Assembly (NCBI RefSeq): GCF_009796285.1
Contig: NZ_CP047020.1
Span: forward strand, 3,224,001-3,288,000
DNA length: 64,000 nt
Source of the DNA: Streptomyces broussonetiae
GTDB taxonomy: Bacteria; Actinomycetota; Actinomycetes; Streptomycetales; Streptomycetaceae
Reading direction: 5' to 3'
In this document: in pieces, positions 28,552-37,375 of the stretch
How positions within the stretch are numbered: the first letter of the stretch is position 1
Layout of the letters: the number at the start of each line of letters is the position of its first letter
The notes under the pieces: model-generated
Told to the model about the DNA's origin: nothing
Database searches by the model: none
Seen by the model: the letters and a program-made list of their open reading frames with translations, nothing else
Made by a program: the position numbers and the translations under genes

Positions 28552-28763
28552 GCACCTCCGAGCTGACGTGGTTCAAGAGCAGCTGCAGCAGCGGCTCCGG
28601 CGACAACTGCGTGGAGGTCGCCATCCGCCCCGCCACCATCCGCGTCCGCGACTCCAAGGCGAAGGAGGGCCCGACGCCGGGCCTCTCCCCCGCCGCTTGG
28701 AGCGACTTCGTCGGCTGTGCCGCTACGGGCACTGCTTCCACGCCATGTGGTACACCGTGCTGA
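28548..28763 (+). CDS. DUF397 protein (orphaned member of a whiJ-like triad)
   Basis: A 71-residue protein. Residues 1-55 are a standard DUF397 domain: LTWFKSSCSSGSGDNCVEVA, then IRVRDSKAKEGP and LSPAAWSDFV. In whiJ-type loci DUF397 proteins work with the Xre partner. The last 11 residues (GTASTPCGTPC) do not look like the family and overlap the 3' end of the convergent DUF4360 gene, so the natural C-terminus was probably lost. It may be a non-functional relic because its partners are broken. Confidence 0.75.
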   Translation: MSTSELTWFKSSCSSGSGDNCVEVAIRPATIRVRDSKAKEGPTPGLSPAAWSDFVGCAATGTASTPCGTPC

Positions 28764-29370
28764 TGTCGCCGTCGGTCGAGTCCATGGTCATGAAGCTGAC
28801 CTTGTCCGGCGACTGAGTACCGGCGTTCACTCTCAGCTCGGTGTTGATGTTGAAGTTGCGCAGCACCCCGCAGGGCGCCCAGACCAGTTGGGCCACGTCG
28901 GTGCTGTCGGTCGCCTCCCAGTTGTCGTTGAAGGCACCGTTGAACGGGTGGGTCTTGGGGACGGTGTTCGAAGAGCCCTGGAAGTAGTACGAGGCCTTCT
29001 GGGTGGCCGTGGCACCGGGCTGGAGCGAGAGGAAGCCCCGGTAGTCCGCGCTGGCGATGGCGTAGGTGAAGCCCTGCGGGACGTGGACGACCAGGTTGAG
29101 CTGGCAGTTCTTGCGGAAGGCCGTGGGGTCGGAGTTGCCGCCGGCCTGGGCCAGGTAGGAGCTGTAGGTCACCGTGAAGGCGGTGTTGTCCGGGGACACG
29201 GCGACGGCGGCCGTACCTTCCGGACAGCCGGAGCCGTTGACGGTCGCCACGTCGATGACGATCTTGTCCGGGGGCGGGTTGTCGAAGACGCCCGAGGCAG
29301 GCGTCCGGGCGGGTAGCGCGGTGGTGAGCAGAGCGGCTACGGCGCCGCTCAGGAGCAGTCCACCAGCCAT
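28723..29370 (-). CDS. DUF4360 secreted protein
   Basis: A 215-residue exported protein with signal peptide AGGLLLSGAVAALLTTALPA. The family shows VNGSGCPEGTAAVAVSPDN, TVTYSSYLAQAGG, RKNCQLNLVVHVPQGFTY and a C-terminal WKQC. Cysteines at conserved places probably form disulfides. DUF4360 occurs in fungi and actinobacteria; function unknown. ATG 29370 follows GGGAGA. Confidence 0.88.
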   Translation of the reverse strand: MAGGLLLSGAVAALLTTALPARTPASGVFDNPPPDKIVIDVATVNGSGCPEGTAAVAVSPDNTAFTVTYSSYLAQAGGNSDPTAFRKNCQLNLVVHVPQGFTYAIASADYRGFLSLQPGATATQKASYYFQGSSNTVPKTHPFNGAFNDNWEATDSTDVAQLVWAPCGVLRNFNINTELRVNAGTQSPDKVSFMTMDSTDGDISTVYHMAWKQCP

Positions 29371-29529
29371 GGTTTCTCCCGTGTTGTGGAGTGGGGGGTG
29401 CGCCTCCGGGCCACCCGTTCACCCTTGAAGAAACTGTGCGGAACCTGTGAAGGGCGGGAGGCGTGAGCATCGTAAGGAAGCCACGCTCCGGCCCGGGAGA
29501 GTGAACTCCGGCCATTCACATCCGGCTTT

Positions 29530-29988
29530 TCACGGGTTCTCCCAGGCGGACGGTTCCGCCGCCAGCGCCCGGACGGTCTCCGGCAGGGCGTCCGCCGCGA
29601 GGTCGGCCACCGTGACACCCTCCAGGATGCGGCGGACGTTGGCGCGCAGGGCGATCCACAGCGGCAGGAGCGGCCGGGCCGTGCCCGTGCAGGACAGGTC
29701 CGTCGGGCGTTCACCGCGTACGGACACGATCGGGCCGTCCACGCCCCGGATGACGTCCGCCACGGTGATCGTGGCCGCGTCCTTCGCCAGGCGGTAGCCG
29801 CCGCCCCCGCCGCGCCTGCTCTCCACGATCCCGGCCCGGCGCAGAGCGCCCAGGATGCCTTCGAGGAACTTGTGCGGGATGTCCTGGACGGCGGCGATTT
29901 CCTCTGCCTTCACCGGTCCGTTAGCCTGCCGTACGGCCAGTTCCAGTACGGCCCGTACCGCGTAATCCGCCCGCGCCGAGATCCTCAT
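29530..29988 (-). CDS. Rrf2 family regulator
   Basis: A 152-residue winged-helix regulator. MRISARADYAVRAVLELAV and IPHKFLEGILGALRRAGIV with the wing SRRGGGGGYRLAKD are typical of Rrf2. Iron-sulfur members (IscR, NsrR) carry three cysteines between residues 90 and 106; here only one Cys is seen (LSCTGTARP), so a [2Fe-2S] cluster of the usual kind is unlikely. It is divergent from the GH35 gene across 75 bases and may regulate it or itself. Confidence 0.9.
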   Translation of the reverse strand: MRISARADYAVRAVLELAVRQANGPVKAEEIAAVQDIPHKFLEGILGALRRAGIVESRRGGGGGYRLAKDAATITVADVIRGVDGPIVSVRGERPTDLSCTGTARPLLPLWIALRANVRRILEGVTVADLAADALPETVRALAAEPSAWENP

Positions 29989-30063
29989 GGATCCATTGTG
30001 GGGCGTCGGTCCGTGGACAATGGCCGGACCCGCGCCCCGTAAGATCGCCCGGGAGGATCCACC

Positions 30064-33024
30064 TTGGCGCTCAGCAGACGTACTTTCAGTGCCCTGGCCG
30101 GCTCTGCCGCGCTCGGGCTCGGCCTGGGCGGCAGCGGCGGCTCCGGCGCGCCCTCGGCGTTCGCTGCGCGCGCCAGTGTGCCGACCGGGCCCGCGCCCGT
30201 GCCGCCCCGGGTCGACGGTGAGCAGCACACCATCGGCTACGACCGGTACTCGCTGATCGTGGACGGCAGACGCCTGGTCGTGTGGTCCGGGGAGATGCAC
30301 CCCTTCCGGCTGCCCAGCCCCGCGCTGTGGCGGGACGTGCTGCAGAAGATGCGGGCGCACGGGTTCAACGCCGTCAGTGTCTACGTCGCTTGGAACTACC
30401 ACTCCCCCGCGCCGGGCACGTACGACTTCTCCGGCGTCCGCGATCTCGACCTCTTCCTGCGGACGGCGGCCGAAACCGGCCTGTACGTCATCCTGCGGCC
30501 CGGGCCGTACATCAACGCCGAGGTCGACGGGGGCGGGTTCCCCGGGTGGCTGACCGTGACCAGGGGCACCGCACGGACCGACGACCCGACCTATCTGTCC
30601 TACGCCGACCAGTGGCTGACCCAGGTCAACCGGATCGCCCGCAAGCACCTGTTCACCCAGGGCACCGGCACGATCCTGCTCTACCAGATCGAGAACGAGT
30701 ACGACGCGCACGCCGGGGACGTCACCGGCCGACGGTACATGTCCCACCTGTACAAGAAGGTGCGGGCCGACGGCATCGACGTACCGCTCTTCCACAACGA
30801 CAAGGGGCGCAACGGGTACTGGGCGCCCGGCTCGTTCGACACCGGAGGCGAGACGGGCGGCTGGCTGTACGGCTTCGACGGGTATCCGTCCCCCTCGAGC
30901 ACCCCGCCGGACTGGGGGAGCTTCGGGCCCGGCGGCGCGAAGGGCGGGGCCAGCGCGTCGCCGTCGACGCCCGGGTTCGTGCCCGAGTTCGGCGGTGGCT
31001 GGTTCGATCCGTGGGGCGGGGCCTGGTTCGACGGCAAGGGGTACGCCGAGTCGCGGCGCACCCGGGACGCGGCCTACGAGCGCCGGTTCTGTCTGACGAA
31101 CTTCGCCAACGGGCTCACCCTGCACAACGTGTACATGACCTTCGGCGGTACCTCCTGGGGCTGGCTGCCCGCACCCGTCGTCTACACGTCGTACGACTAC
31201 GGGGCCGCCATCGACGAAGCCCGCAACGTCACCGCGAAGATCGCGCCGATGCACCAGCTCGGCCACCTCTTCCAGAGCCTGCCCGACTTCGCCAAACTCG
31301 ACCGGGCCGCCGAGGTGGCGGCCAGGGGCCTGAAGGTCTACCACCTGGTCAACCCGGACACCGGCGCCCATGTCTACGTCGCCCGCAACGACACCGCGGC
31401 CCCGGTCACCAGCGACCTGCCCACCGACGCCGGCCGGCTGCGGATCACGGTGCCCGGCAAGGACGCCCGGCTGCTGACGACCGGGCTCAAGCTCGGCGAG
31501 CGGACGCTCAAGTACTCCACCGCCCAGCCCGTCTTCTGCCTGACGGCCGGGCAGCAGGACGTCGCCCTGTTCACGGGGCGCAGCGCCGACATGGCCGACC
31601 TGGTGCTGATGACCCCGGAAGAGCCGTCGGTCATGCGGCTGGACCCGGAGGCCGCCTGGGTCTACAACGACGACGACGAGCTGCGGGTGACCAGCCCCCT
31701 CGGCGAGGGCGGGCTGACCCGGGTCCTGGTGCAGAAGGGCGGCAGCGAGACCCCGCTGGTACTCCTCTTCGGAGACGACGCCACCTCCGTGCGCCTCTTC
31801 CCGTACGACACCCCGACCGGGACCCTGGTGGTCTACGGCCCGGCTCTGCTGCGCCACGCCGAGCTGCGCGGCTCGGCCGTCCACCTGACCGGTGACGTCA
31901 CCGGGACGACGACCATCGAGGTCTGGGGGCCGCGCGGGATCGACACCCTGGTGTGGAACGGGCGGACCCTGCCCACCCGGGTGACCCTGTCCGGCAGCCT
32001 GATGACCACCGGCCTGCTGCCCGCCGTGCCCGAGGTGCGGCTGCCCACGCTGGACGGCTGGCGGATGCGGCGGGAGAACCCGGAGGCCGGACCGGGCTTC
32101 GACGACTCGCGCTGGAAGGTCGCCGACCGTACGACGTCCTTCTCCAGCACGCCGGTCCCCAGGGGCCGGCCGGTGCTGTTCGCCGACGACTACGGCTTCC
32201 ACTACGGCGACGTCTGGTATCGCGGCGCCTTCACCGGCGCCGACGGCCTCGAGGAGATCTCCCTCGCCTACAGCACGGGCACCCAGGGCCTGCTGATGGC
32301 CTGGCTGGACGGTGACCCGCTGGGCACCCACCGGATGCCCGTCCCGGACAGGAACTCGACCGCCCGGCAGGGGAGTTGGACGGCGACGGCCACCTTCCCG
32401 GTACGCGAGGCGCTGCGCTCGCCCGGCCCGCATGTGCTGTCGGTCCTCGTCCGGCGCATGCAGCACGACCAGGACGGCAAGGGCCTCGACACGCACAAGG
32501 CGGCACGCGGCCTGACGGCGGCCTCCTTCACGGGGGCCGCCCCGAAGGTGAAGTGGCGCATCCAGGGCGAGGCGGCCCCGGACCCCGTGCGCGGGCCGAT
32601 GAACAACGGCGGCCTGTACGGCGAGCGGGAAGGATGGCATCTGCCGGAATTCCGGGACCACGACTGGGAGCCGGTGGCCTTCCCGCGGGCCGCCCGCTAC
32701 CAGGGGGTGACCTGGTACCGGACCGCCTTCCGGCTGTCGGTCCCGGCCGACCTCGACGCCTCGATCGGCCTGACGCTGGAGGACGACCCGTACCGGGCCT
32801 ACCGGACCCAGATCTTCCTCAACGGCTGGAACCTGGGGCAGTACATCAACAACGTCGGCCCCCAGCACACCTTCGTCCTGCCGAACGGCATCCTGCGCAC
32901 CCGGGGCACCAACACCCTCGCGCTGGCGGCCCTCTCGGAGTTCACCACGCTCTCGGGTCCCGGGGCGGTACGCCTGACGCTGCTCGGCACGGCGACCGGC
33001 GGACTGCCGGTCACACCCGTCTGA
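30064..33024 (+). CDS. Exported glycoside hydrolase family 35 beta-galactosidase
   Basis: A 986-residue GH35 enzyme expected to release beta-galactose from oligo- or polysaccharides outside the cell. A twin-arginine signal, SRRTFSALAGSAALGLGLGG, starts the protein. The barrel follows with the family opening WSGEMHPFRLPSP, AHGFNAVSVYVAWNYHSPAPG, ILRPGPYINAE, the acid/base Glu in QIENEYDAH and the nucleophile Glu in VPEFGGGWFDPWGG. C-terminal jelly-roll domains extend from about 600 to the end. TTG 30064 is the start with GGGAGG upstream. The stop codon is embedded in a short tandem repeat. Confidence 0.92.
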   Translation: MALSRRTFSALAGSAALGLGLGGSGGSGAPSAFAARASVPTGPAPVPPRVDGEQHTIGYDRYSLIVDGRRLVVWSGEMHPFRLPSPALWRDVLQKMRAHGFNAVSVYVAWNYHSPAPGTYDFSGVRDLDLFLRTAAETGLYVILRPGPYINAEVDGGGFPGWLTVTRGTARTDDPTYLSYADQWLTQVNRIARKHLFTQGTGTILLYQIENEYDAHAGDVTGRRYMSHLYKKVRADGIDVPLFHNDKGRNGYWAPGSFDTGGETGGWLYGFDGYPSPSSTPPDWGSFGPGGAKGGASASPSTPGFVPEFGGGWFDPWGGAWFDGKGYAESRRTRDAAYERRFCLTNFANGLTLHNVYMTFGGTSWGWLPAPVVYTSYDYGAAIDEARNVTAKIAPMHQLGHLFQSLPDFAKLDRAAEVAARGLKVYHLVNPDTGAHVYVARNDTAAPVTSDLPTDAGRLRITVPGKDARLLTTGLKLGERTLKYSTAQPVFCLTAGQQDVALFTGRSADMADLVLMTPEEPSVMRLDPEAAWVYNDDDELRVTSPLGEGGLTRVLVQKGGSETPLVLLFGDDATSVRLFPYDTPTGTLVVYGPALLRHAELRGSAVHLTGDVTGTTTIEVWGPRGIDTLVWNGRTLPTRVTLSGSLMTTGLLPAVPEVRLPTLDGWRMRRENPEAGPGFDDSRWKVADRTTSFSSTPVPRGRPVLFADDYGFHYGDVWYRGAFTGADGLEEISLAYSTGTQGLLMAWLDGDPLGTHRMPVPDRNSTARQGSWTATATFPVREALRSPGPHVLSVLVRRMQHDQDGKGLDTHKAARGLTAASFTGAAPKVKWRIQGEAAPDPVRGPMNNGGLYGEREGWHLPEFRDHDWEPVAFPRAARYQGVTWYRTAFRLSVPADLDASIGLTLEDDPYRAYRTQIFLNGWNLGQYINNVGPQHTFVLPNGILRTRGTNTLALAALSEFTTLSGPGAVRLTLLGTATGGLPVTPV

Positions 33025-33073
33025 TCACACCCGTCCGATTCCGATCACACCCGTCCGATCACACCGGTCCGAT
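33009..33073 (+). repeat. Four copies of a 17-base repeat at the GH35 3' end
   Basis: GATCACACCCGTCCGAT occurs at 33023-33039 and 33043-33059 exactly, at 33057-33073 with one change, and at 33009-33025 with two changes inside the last codons of the gene. Copy offsets are 14, 20 and 14 bases. The TGA stop is part of the overlap of the first two copies. The repeats separate the GH35 gene from the next gene. Confidence 0.85.
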
Positions 33074-33159
33074 CCCGGACCACGGTCGCCGGATCGCATG
33101 ACGCGGACACATCCAGCGCGTACGCTCGTGACCGGCCGCACAGCGAGAAGGGGGAGGCG

Positions 33160-33786
33160 ATGGGCATCGCGGGCGCGAGCGGGCGGCCGGCACCCCTGAC
33201 CACGTGGCTGCGGCTCCCCCGGCGGCTCTCCCGGCGGTCTTCCCGGTCCGGCTCGGCGATGCGCCTGCTGGCCGCCGACCTGGCCGCCGCCGTCCGCGCC
33301 CGGCCCGGCACACCGCAGGGCGTACGGGAGTTGTGCCGGGCGCTGTGCGAGGAGATGAGCGCGCGGCGCGGCGGACGGCCGCTCGAGCTGCGCTTCGAGC
33401 GCTTCCCCGACGAACTGGACGTCACCGGGCTGTGGGTGGAGTTCGCCGACTTCGACCTGGTGATCGTGGAGGAGCGGGCCGAGTCCGTGCAGCAACTGGT
33501 CATCCTGGGCCATGAGTTGTGGCATCTGCACGCCGGGCACCGGCATCACCACCTGGCGGGCGACGCGGCGGCCCGCGCGCTGGCCGACGCGCCCGGCTGG
33601 CGGGAGGCGGCGCTCACGGTGGCCGCCCGCAACGGCTCCCGGGAGACCGACGAGGCCGAGGCCGACGACTTCGGGCACCGGCTGGCCACGCTGTTCCGCG
33701 GCCACCTCTCCGGGGCCCGCACCATCCCGCCGGACCCCGTCCAGCGGGTCCTCGGCTATCGCGGACGTGGAGGAGCCGCCCGGTGA
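33160..33786 (+). CDS. ImmA/IrrE-like metallopeptidase (toxin-component family)
   Basis: A 208-residue protein with a zinc-peptidase motif HELWH (near 125, VILGHELWHLHAGHRHHH) and a downstream acidic site ETDEAEADDFGHRL that supplies the third ligand, as in ImmA/IrrE. The first 35 residues are basic and Ser/Arg-rich. Such proteins cleave repressors or act as toxin-like regulators. No HTH partner adjoins; instead GTGA overlap joins it to a multi-pass membrane protein of the MAB_1171c type. ATG 33160 follows GGGAGG. Confidence 0.82.
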   Translation: MGIAGASGRPAPLTTWLRLPRRLSRRSSRSGSAMRLLAADLAAAVRARPGTPQGVRELCRALCEEMSARRGGRPLELRFERFPDELDVTGLWVEFADFDLVIVEERAESVQQLVILGHELWHLHAGHRHHHLAGDAAARALADAPGWREAALTVAARNGSRETDEAEADDFGHRLATLFRGHLSGARTIPPDPVQRVLGYRGRGGAAR

Positions 33787-35021
33787 GACAGCTGGCCCTT
33801 GATCCCTCGCAGTTTCTCGGCGAGTTCTACATCTCCTTCTGGATCCCGACCACCGTGCTCACCGCCGCGCTGGTGATCAAACTGCCCACGATCATCCGGC
33901 TGTGGCGGGATCCCCTGCTGCGCGCGGTCGGCGGACTGCTGCTGCTCGCGTGCGCGGTGTTCGTCTTCTGCACACCGTCCACGATCCACCGGGTCAACCA
34001 GCTGACCGGGGTGCCCAACATGTCGGCGCCCTGGTGCTATTCGCTCATCACCGCGATGTCGGGGTCCGGGCTGCTGCTCATCGTGACCTGGCGCAACGGC
34101 CTGTCCGACCGCTCGGCCGTGACCCGGCGCACGGTGCGCCGGGTGGTCCTCGGGTACTTGGGAGTGATCGTCGCGCTGTGGGTGCTGTTCCTGCTCGCGG
34201 ACGCGCCGGTGGAGCGGGTGCGGGATCTGGACACGTACTACGCCGGTACGCCGTTCATGCGCGAGGAGATCCTGCTCTATCTCACCGCGCACACCGTGGC
34301 CTGCACGATCGCCTCCCGGCTCATCTGGAACTGGGCGCACACCGAGGGTCTGGACGCCTGGCTGCGCTGGGGGCTGAAGCTGCTGGGCACCGGATACGCG
34401 CTCAACCTGGTCTTCGACGCGGCCAAGGTGACCGCCGTCGTCGCGCGGTGGTCCGGACACGATCTGGACTGGTTGAGCACGAACCTGGCCCCGCCGGTCG
34501 CCGCGCTCTCCGCGATCCTGGTCGCGGCCGGCTTCATCCTCCCGCACGCCGGGCAGTACCTGCACGACCGCTGGCAGGTCCGGCGCGCCCACCGCGAACT
34601 GCGCCCGCTGTACCGGCTGATGCGGAGCGCGAGCGGCGACACGGTGCCGTTCGTGCTCCACGCCACCCCGGAACTGCGCCTGACCCGCCGCGAGACCTTC
34701 ATCCGCGACGTCCTGCTCCCCCTGACCCGGTACATCGACACCGACCTGGCGAGCCGCTCGTACGACGCCGCGCTCACCGTGGGACATCCCGCGCAGGCGG
34801 CCCGCGCGCTGGCGGCGGCGATCGCCGTCCTGGACGCGATCGAGCACAAGCGCCGCTCCCCGGAACCGGCCGAGCCGGCCACGGGCCCCGACCCCACGGA
34901 CCTGCTCCGCGACATCGGCCCGCTCTCCCGCGCCCTGCGCAGGCCGGAGGAGATCGAGACGGTACGGGCACGGGTGACGGCACCGACGACGATCCCGCTC
35001 CCACTGCCGGTGCCGGAGTGA
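33783..35021 (+). CDS. MAB_1171c family putative transporter
   Basis: A 412-residue membrane protein. The first 260 residues hold about seven hydrophobic segments, for example LLLLACAVFVFCTPSTIHRV, VVLGYLGVIVALWVLFLLAD and LAPPVAALSAILVAAGFILP; the last 150 residues are a cytoplasmic tail rich in helices. It corresponds to the family called MAB_1171c putative transporter, usually paired with the ImmA/IrrE-like protein as here. Transport activity has not been shown to my knowledge. GTG 33783 overlaps the upstream stop. Confidence 0.82.
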   Translation: MRQLALDPSQFLGEFYISFWIPTTVLTAALVIKLPTIIRLWRDPLLRAVGGLLLLACAVFVFCTPSTIHRVNQLTGVPNMSAPWCYSLITAMSGSGLLLIVTWRNGLSDRSAVTRRTVRRVVLGYLGVIVALWVLFLLADAPVERVRDLDTYYAGTPFMREEILLYLTAHTVACTIASRLIWNWAHTEGLDAWLRWGLKLLGTGYALNLVFDAAKVTAVVARWSGHDLDWLSTNLAPPVAALSAILVAAGFILPHAGQYLHDRWQVRRAHRELRPLYRLMRSASGDTVPFVLHATPELRLTRRETFIRDVLLPLTRYIDTDLASRSYDAALTVGHPAQAARALAAAIAVLDAIEHKRRSPEPAEPATGPDPTDLLRDIGPLSRALRRPEEIETVRARVTAPTTIPLPLPVPE

Positions 35022-35066
35022 GCGGGTGTCGTTGTGCCGGCGATGGGCGTGGCGGCTCCCCCCGGG

Positions 35067-35915
35067 TCAGCCCGCGAAGGCCGGTTGCGGCAGGCCCTTC
35101 CCGGCTCCCGGAACCACCAGCACCGAGCCCGACAGCGGGTGCGGCGAGGACAGGCCGACCCTGGCCGTGGTGATGTACAGGTCGCTCAGCCCGGTGCCGC
35201 CGAACGCGCACGCCGTGGTGCGCGGGGTGGGCAGCTCGATCACCCGGTCCAGCGTGCCGGCCGGCGTGTAGCGGCGTACCGCCGCGCCGTCCCACAGAGC
35301 CACCCACACACAGCCGTCGGCGTCGACGGTCAGGCCGTCCGGGTGGCCCGCGCCCTCCTCGATCTCCACCAGCGGGCGGCGGTTGGCCACCCGCCCGGCG
35401 TCGTGGTCGAAGACGTCCACGCGGCGGGTCGGGGTGTCCACGTAGTACATCAGGCGGCCGTCCGGACTCCAGCCCGTGCCGTTGCTGACCGTGACGCCGG
35501 GCAGGACCGTCTCGACCGTCCCCGCCCCCGTCAGGCGCGCCAGGGTGCCGCCGCCCGCCGCCTCGTCGTAGCGCATCGTGCCCGCCCACAGCGACCCGTC
35601 GGGCGCCACCGCGGCGTCGTTCGCGCGGCGGCCCGGGACCGGCTCGTGGTGCAGCCAGCCAAAGCCGCCGTCGGGGCCCAACAGGCCCACGCCGTCACGC
35701 AGGTTGAGCACCAGACCGCCGCCGACCCTCGGCTTGGCCGCGCCCACGTGCTGCTCCGTCGTACGCACCGTGCGCCGGCCCGTCGCCGGGTCGTACGTGT
35801 GCAGGCGCATGCCCAGGATGTCCAGCCAGATCAGGCGCCCCGTCGCCGCGTCCCAGGTCGGGCCCTCGCCGAGCGTCGCCTCCGCACGGACCGCGACCTC
35901 GTACCCGGCGCTCAT
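35067..35915 (-). CDS. SMP-30/gluconolactonase family lactonase
   Basis: A 282-residue six-bladed propeller that hydrolyses sugar lactones to aldonic acids, with a divalent metal. Metal-site text includes ATLGEGPTWDAATGRLIWLD (Glu), VSNGTGWSPDGR (Asn) and GHPDGLTVDADGCVWVA (Asp). No signal peptide. ATG 35915 overlaps the stop of the IclR gene upstream (ATGA), so the two form an operon. It could feed the acid-sugar dehydratase encoded at 17308, although the genes are 17 kb apart. Confidence 0.9.
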   Translation of the reverse strand: MSAGYEVAVRAEATLGEGPTWDAATGRLIWLDILGMRLHTYDPATGRRTVRTTEQHVGAAKPRVGGGLVLNLRDGVGLLGPDGGFGWLHHEPVPGRRANDAAVAPDGSLWAGTMRYDEAAGGGTLARLTGAGTVETVLPGVTVSNGTGWSPDGRLMYYVDTPTRRVDVFDHDAGRVANRRPLVEIEEGAGHPDGLTVDADGCVWVALWDGAAVRRYTPAGTLDRVIELPTPRTTACAFGGTGLSDLYITTARVGLSSPHPLSGSVLVVPGAGKGLPQPAFAG

Positions 35916-36685
35916 GGCGCGCCCCGGTGGCCCAGCCGCTCGGACAGGTCCGCCGCCCCCTTCACCGCCAGCTGCTCCAGCTCCGCCCGGCGCTCCTCGC
36001 TCCAGCGGATCATGGGCACCGAGATCGACAGGGCCGCGACCACCTGACCCGTACGGTCGCGCACGGGGGCCGCCACACAGCTGACGTCCGGGTTGGACTC
36101 ACGGCTCTCCACCGCGACGCCCCGCTGCCGGATCCGGCCCAGCGCCTCGCGCAGCGCGGCCGGGTCGGTGATGCTGTTGGGCGTCATCGCGGCCAGCTCG
36201 GCGCCGTCCGGGATCCGCGCCGCCAGCTCCCGCTCCTCCAGCGCGGCCAGCAGCATCTTGCCGACGGAGGTGCAGTGCGCGGGCAGGCGGCGGCCCGCGG
36301 CCGAGACCATGCGCACCGCGTGCGTGGAGTCGACCTTGGCGATGTAGATGACGTCGGTGCCCTCGAGGATCGCCACGTGGACGGTCTCGTCGCAGGTCTC
36401 GGCGACCGCGCGGGCCACCTGCTGGCCCTCGGCGGCGAGGTCGAGCTGCTCGGCGTAGCGGCTGCCGAGCTGGTACGGGCGTACCCCGAGCCGGTAGCGT
36501 CCGGGCTGGCCCGGCACGGGCACGATGTACGACCGTGCGGCGAGCGTGGTGACCAGCTCGTGCACGGTGGTGCGCGGCAGCTGCAGCCTGCGCACGATGT
36601 CGGGGGCGGAGAGCGTCCCGTCCCCGTCGAGGAACAGCTCAAGAATGTCGAGAGCCCGGGTCACGGCAGGCACGAGGCGTCCCAC
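35912..36685 (-). CDS. IclR family regulator
   Basis: A 257-residue regulator with an N-terminal winged helix (AVTRALDILELFLDGDGTLS, RRLQLPRTTVHELVTTLAAR) and a C-terminal GAF-like effector domain (TVHVAILEGTDVIYIAKVDS, CTSVGKMLLAALEE, ESNPDVSCVAAPVRD). The frame stays open upstream, but GTG 36685 is preceded by AGGGAGG and gives the family length. Coupled to the lactonase, so the effector is probably a sugar acid or lactone. Confidence 0.92.
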   Translation of the reverse strand: MGRLVPAVTRALDILELFLDGDGTLSAPDIVRRLQLPRTTVHELVTTLAARSYIVPVPGQPGRYRLGVRPYQLGSRYAEQLDLAAEGQQVARAVAETCDETVHVAILEGTDVIYIAKVDSTHAVRMVSAAGRRLPAHCTSVGKMLLAALEERELAARIPDGAELAAMTPNSITDPAALREALGRIRQRGVAVESRESNPDVSCVAAPVRDRTGQVVAALSISVPMIRWSEERRAELEQLAVKGAADLSERLGHRGAP

Positions 36686-36783
36686 GTCCGGCCCCCTCCC
36701 TTGGGTGTAGGCGCCAGTGTTCGAGATTTCAACAGGCGATCGGCATGACGAACATAGGCTAATCACGGGGAGGAGCACGGGCA

Positions 36784-37374
36784 ATGGTCCGGAGCACGCC
36801 GGGCACCATGAAGGGCATGTACGTCGACTTCCAGTTGGTGCTGCTGCGCCGCATGGCCGACCACAACCCGGACCTGGTCGAGGACGCCCGCCGCTCGCTG
36901 GGTGCGTCGATCGCGGACCTGCGGGAGGCCAACAAGCGCTGGCAGGCCATGGTCCGCTCACCCCGCTCCCGCTCCGCCGCCTCCCGCTACCGCTCGGTCC
37001 TGGGCGAGCCGGAGTCGGTCGTCCCGCGCCGCCTCGGCGACGCCGTCTGCGAGGCCCGGCGCTGGGCCCTGCCGCTCTGGCCCGACCTGCGCTTCGAGGT
37101 GCTGGTCGGGCCTGAGGGTGCGGTGTGGAACGAGTGGCTGGTACGCGCACCGGGCGCCCCGGCGCCCAAGTTGGAGACCCTGGACGACCTCGCCCCCTGG
37201 TCCTGCACGGTGGACGAGGCCGCCCGCGCCTTCGCCCCGGCCCGCCCGCTGGAGGGCACGGCCCCCACCCGCTGGGGTCTGGCGTTCACCGCGCCGGACC
37301 GGGACGGCGTACGGCACGAGGTGGTCGCCGAGTTCACGTGGGGGCTGCTGCAGCGCACGGCCGTACGCCCGTGA
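36784..37374 (+). CDS. Conserved hypothetical protein
   Basis: A 196-residue soluble protein with no signal peptide or recognised domain. It has a helical N-terminal half with many Arg (ARRSLGASIADLREANKRWQ) and a C-terminal half that looks like beta strands (LRFEVLVGPEGAVWNEWLVR, HEVVAEFTWGLLQR). GGAGG lies 11 bases before ATG 36784. It is divergent from the IclR gene and ends one base before the SDR stop on the other strand. Confidence 0.7.
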   Translation: MVRSTPGTMKGMYVDFQLVLLRRMADHNPDLVEDARRSLGASIADLREANKRWQAMVRSPRSRSAASRYRSVLGEPESVVPRRLGDAVCEARRWALPLWPDLRFEVLVGPEGAVWNEWLVRAPGAPAPKLETLDDLAPWSCTVDEAARAFAPARPLEGTAPTRWGLAFTAPDRDGVRHEVVAEFTWGLLQRTAVRP

Positions 37375-37375
37375 G

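Noticed and set aside
30888..30935. Second hairpin repeat inside the GH35 gene
   Set aside because: The CCCCC/GGGGG stretches there do not form a good stem.
29992..32868. A long minus-strand frame continuing upstream of the Rrf2 gene
   Set aside because: It is antisense to the GH35 gene; only the last 152 codons show Rrf2 sequence.
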